Of a stretch of 64,000 nt of DNA, positions 61,439 to 64,000 are shown one piece after another. Source of the DNA: Paenibacillus sp. SYP-B3998 (GTDB taxonomy: Bacteria > Bacillota > Bacilli > Paenibacillales > NBRC-103111). Below the pieces are notes generated by a model. It searched no databases, was not told the origin of the DNA, and worked only from the letters and a program-made list of their open reading frames with translations. Location: positions 1,364,001 to 1,428,000 of the forward strand of contig NZ_JAAIKC010000001.1 in the NCBI RefSeq assembly GCF_010820665.1, written 5' to 3'. The translations under genes were made by a program, and so were the position numbers. Position 1 is the first letter of the stretch; every line of letters begins with the position of its first letter.

Positions 61439-61580
61439 TAAATAAAAGGTCAATTTTTTACTATATACTTCTTATCATTTTACTTAGAATATACATATGA
61501 GGCAGGGATAGTCAGCTTGATCTCATCTAGCGTGATCGCGTAGGCTCAGTATAATTCGGAAAAGAAGGAGTAGATTTTAA

Positions 61581-62015
61581 ATGATTAAAGCAAACTCGTT
61601 TTTATGGGTCAAGCAAGCTGCGGAGGCAATTGAGTACTATAAGAAGGCTTTCGATGCTGTTGAGATTTACCGGCTGACGGAAGCAGATGGTAAAGTATCA
61701 CATGCTGAAATAACAATTGGCGGAGCCAAAATAGAACTCGCGGGTGAATACCCTGAATACGGCATTCTGGGACCAGAAACGATAGGAAATACAACAGTGG
61801 GTATCCATTTGCATGTTGATGATGCAGATAAAGTGTATAATCAAGCAATTGCAGCTGGTGCAATAAGTGTTAATCCGATCGCCGATCAATTTTACGGTGA
61901 GCGTTCAGGAAGTGTGAAGGATCCATTCGGCCATTATTGGATGATCTCAACCACAATTGAAATCGTGCATCCGGATGAAATTCAGAAGCGATTCCTTGCT
62001 TTATATGTGAAATAA
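61581..62015 (+). CDS. VOC-family protein, PhnB-like
   Basis: A 144-residue glyoxalase/bleomycin-resistance-fold protein of the PhnB type: FLWVKQAAEAIEYYKKAFDA, VSHAEITIGGAKIELAGEYP, GIHLHVDDADKVYNQAIAAG and YGERSGSVKDPFGHYWMIST (typical ending). AAGGAG precedes the ATG. Role unknown; monocistronic with a strong terminator behind it. Confidence 0.92.
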   Translation: MIKANSFLWVKQAAEAIEYYKKAFDAVEIYRLTEADGKVSHAEITIGGAKIELAGEYPEYGILGPETIGNTTVGIHLHVDDADKVYNQAIAAGAISVNPIADQFYGERSGSVKDPFGHYWMISTTIEIVHPDEIQKRFLALYVK

Positions 62016-62054
62016 CTTGTCCGAAGATGGCGACTATATTGAAGATTGACATCA

Positions 62055-62105
62055 AAAGGTATAAGTAAAAGGGCTGCCGCGGCAGCTTTTTTACTTATAC
62101 CTTTC
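62055..62105. terminator. Strong terminator after the PhnB-like gene
   Basis: Long inverted repeat: AAAGGTATAAGTAAAA (62055-62070) with its complement ending at 62104, and an inner CTGCCGCGGCAG. Perfect enough to act on both strands. Confidence 0.9.
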
Positions 62106-62363
62106 AGTTGTTTTTCTGTCGAGAGGAGCAAAGATTCTCCATTATGCCTTGCAGCCGCAAGGATTATCTAGTTTTTTGTAGGTGTGAAAGTTGAGTTACT
62201 TAGAAAAGGCGTTAAAACAGAAATTTTAAACATTCTCTCAGTTAATTCCTGTGGAAATTTAGGCAGCGTGGATTTCCTATGATATGCTTTTTTTGTAGTT
62301 TTGTTTGGAAGATTTCGAGAACGGGTTTCAGCAATAGTTTCACTAAACGGAGGGGGTATTATT

Positions 62364-63340
62364 GTGAAATCCACATCTTATCATCAAATATATAATCGTT
62401 ACTTCGACTCGCTGTCATTGTCTCGTCATTCTTCGGGTCCCACAGAACGAATGGATGTTGCTCCAACTGCTGGGGTAGGGGGAATAAACAGATTGGTTAC
62501 ACCTGCGGGCATTGAAATCATCCAGGCCGACCACTGTTTTCAGACTGGACAAATCGTACACGTTAAATCCGATGAAGCGATGGTAGAACTTAGCTATTGT
62601 TTGCGGGCAGCGGAGATTTCGAAGTGTCCGGTTCATCCCACGAGCTTGTTCCAGACAGCAGTTCTCTTCATTTGATGCAGAATTTTAATGCAGTTTTCCA
62701 GTATCCTGCCGAAATACCCATTCAAACGATTGCCATCGGGATGCCGGTTTCATTGTTCGAAACCTATATTAGCGGAGTAAACGTTGACAGGAACATAACC
62801 TTCTCGGGATTACTAGGTTCAAGTGCATTCCGTATGTTTCGTAAATCGAATGATTTCCAGTCATCCCAAATAGTCCGACAAATCCTTGACTGCTCCTATA
62901 CGCTCGCTATGCGCAATCTCTACGTGGAAAGTAAGGCGCTTGAGCTTTTGTCCAATGGGGTTGAAACATTTCTGTTTGGGGGAGCTCCTTACAGAAGGTT
63001 GTCCGGATTATCAAGAAGCGATCGGGAAAAGGTCCGGCAAGCGAGGGATTTGCTGCTTAGCCGTATGGAAGCACCTCCTTCCTTGATTGAGTTGTCGCGA
63101 ATCGTCGGACTTAACGATTACAAGCTCAAAATCGGTTTTAAAGATGAATATGGAAAAAGCGCATTTTCCTATTTAAGGGACAAGCGGATGGAAAAGGCTT
63201 TTAGCTTGCTGCAATCAGGTGCAATTAGTGTCAGCCGGGTATCCGTCATGGTCGGATACGCCAATTTCAGTCATTTTGCCGAAGCATTTCGTAAGCAATT
63301 CGGAGTAAGGCCATCGGAAGTAAAGCGCGATAATCGCTAA
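62364..63340 (+). pseudogene. Frameshifted AraC/PchR-like regulator
   Basis: The 5' part (GTG 62364 after GGAGGGGG) reads MKSTSYHQIYNRYFDSL... HVKSDEAMVELSYCL; the 3' part in the next frame reads GSGDFEVSGSSHELVPDSSS, then the double HTH (LIELSRIVGLNDYKLKIGFK, VSVMVGYANFSHFAEAFRKQ, FGVRPSEVK). They join near 62600 where one base seems missing (TTGCGGGCAGC for TTG-C-GG). PchR-type proteins activate siderophore uptake genes, and such a gene follows. Possibly a recent frameshift or a sequencing error. Confidence 0.8.
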
Positions 63341-63421
63341 TGGATATAGGATATCTTTAAAATAAATCCGCGTAACCGCTAGTTTATCCGTTATCCAGTA
63401 GCATGGCGGCAATTCGTTTTG

Positions 63422-63456
63422 TATAATCGGGTTTGTCCCAATGAGAATTGTTATCA
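63422..63456 (+). promoter_or_regulatory. Fur-box-like site and -10 before the siderophore binding-protein gene
   Basis: TATAAT at 63422-63427, then TGAGAAT-T-GTTATCA (63442-63456), 12 of 14 positions of the 7-1-7 Fur consensus, 10 bp before AAGGAGGGG. Iron repression is likely. Confidence 0.65.
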
Positions 63457-63478
63457 TTTGAAGGAGGGGCCGATTAAT

Positions 63479-63835
63479 ATGAACCGGGTTGCAAGAGTGC
63501 TATTCATTGGGATGTCTATTTTGCTAGCAGCGCTGCTGTTTGGCTGTGAGAAAAAAACCGAAGTGACGGATGGGAACAAACCGTTGCCAGAAGCAGTTAC
63601 AAAAGCATCTCAATCCCCGTTCCGTATCATCAAGGACGCCAAAGGGGAGGTGCAGATTCCAACGAATCCGAAGCGAATAGTAGATATATCGGGTTCAACA
63701 GAAGAACTGCTCGTGCTTGGTTATACACCCATAGCGAGCGGAAATACGGACATGGCAGATGCCAAGAAATTTACACCGATATTAAAGGACAAGTTGGTAA
63801 CTAACACAGTAAATACGGGTTGGTATGCGTCGTGA
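63479..63835 (+). pseudogene. Truncated iron-siderophore ABC binding lipoprotein
   Basis: A 118-residue product: lipobox SILLAALLFGCEKK, then the start of a class III binding protein (IIKDAKGEVQIPTNPKRIVD, STEELLVLGYTPIASGNTDM), ending at NTGWYAS at a TGA. Family members are ~310-340 residues, so about two thirds are missing. The sequence after the stop does not continue the family in any frame I can see. Start at ATG 63479 after AAGGAGGGG. No permease or ATPase follows in the window. Confidence 0.8.
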
Positions 63836-63952
63836 AAAATGCCAAGCATTAGCGGCACTTTTCAGAAAGATATACCTAAGATAGGTCATTGCTGTCTAGA
63901 AAAATGAAAGGAAATGGACTTTTGCGTAGAAAACGCTTAATAAAAAAGATGC

Positions 63953-63991
63953 TCCGACTAATAGGTCTCCTAACTGTTAGTCGGATTTTTG
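63953..63991 (+). terminator. Terminator near the right edge
   Basis: TCCGACTAA (63953-63961) pairs with TTAGTCGGA (63977-63985), followed by TTTTT. The 63836-63952 stretch shows no gene. Confidence 0.8.
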
Positions 63992-64000
63992 GCGTATTCA

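Overview
The window looks like a chromosomal segment of a Paenibacillus-type Firmicute: moderate-to-low GC, strong AGGAGG-type ribosome binding sites with many GTG/TTG starts, stem-T-tract terminators, and a korA-korB / miaB / ricA neighbourhood like that near spoVS in Bacillales. No rRNA, tRNA, CRISPR array or intact insertion sequence was seen.

Layout. 1-8.1 kb is core: an M19 dipeptidase cut by the left edge, KorAB 2-oxoacid:ferredoxin oxidoreductase, PduL-type phosphotransacylase, MiaB, RicA, an orphan PhnC-like ATPase and a low-molecular-weight tyrosine phosphatase. 8.6-12.6 kb has a small cysteine-rich protein and a second, differently fused 2-oxoacid:ferredoxin oxidoreductase. 12.7-14 kb is a cyclic-di-GMP-I riboswitch with terminator in front of a secreted SH3-SH3-NlpC/P60 hydrolase. 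14.4-22.3 kb is accessory: a kinase-like protein, an SRPBCC-DoxX operon with a wrecked ArsR gene, a minus-strand operon encoding a jelly-roll-like protein, a BtrH-like acyltransferase/protease-fold protein and a 19-residue Asn-rich peptide, an Lrp regulator, a serine hydrolase and an MFS exporter. 22.6-27.8 kb holds decayed genes (an esterase, a CarS-like gene) and a YkoEDC-type ECF transporter whose fused ATPase is split by a stop codon. 28.4-32.9 kb has a DHA2 exporter, an ECF sigma factor with a DUF4179 partner, and an intact ArsR-SRPBCC pair sharing its operator with the damaged copy near 17.2 kb.

33.2-42.6 kb is a nine-gene co-directional cluster: methyltransferase, two GT2 glycosyltransferases, two FAD enzymes, RidA, an MFS exporter and two NodB-type deacetylases. 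I cannot match it to a known pathway; it is the best candidate for an undescribed biosynthetic system. 43.5-45.6 kb has two secreted proteins of unknown function, one made of 36-residue repeats, and a dead MFS gene.

45.8-51.3 kb is a BceAB-type peptide-sensing/resistance module with YxeA-like protein, response regulator and sensor kinase, preceded by phased TAAGGTT repeats. 51.4-58.4 kb looks like copper/cytochrome-oxidase maturation: Sco1, a YtkA/FixH-like lipoprotein, an orphan LuxR-type regulator, a lipoprotein cytochrome c, a metal-type binding protein and permease without ATPase, CopA-type ATPase and a 42-residue membrane protein placed like FixS. 58.5-62 kb has a flavodoxin-fold reductase divergent from HxlR, VOC proteins and an AraC regulator. 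62.3-64 kb ends with a frameshifted AraC/PchR-like regulator and a truncated iron-siderophore binding protein behind a Fur-box-like site.

Gene decay is unusually common (ArsR, esterase, CarS, YkoD, MFS, PchR-like, siderophore binding protein), so parts of the window look like an actively turning-over accessory region.
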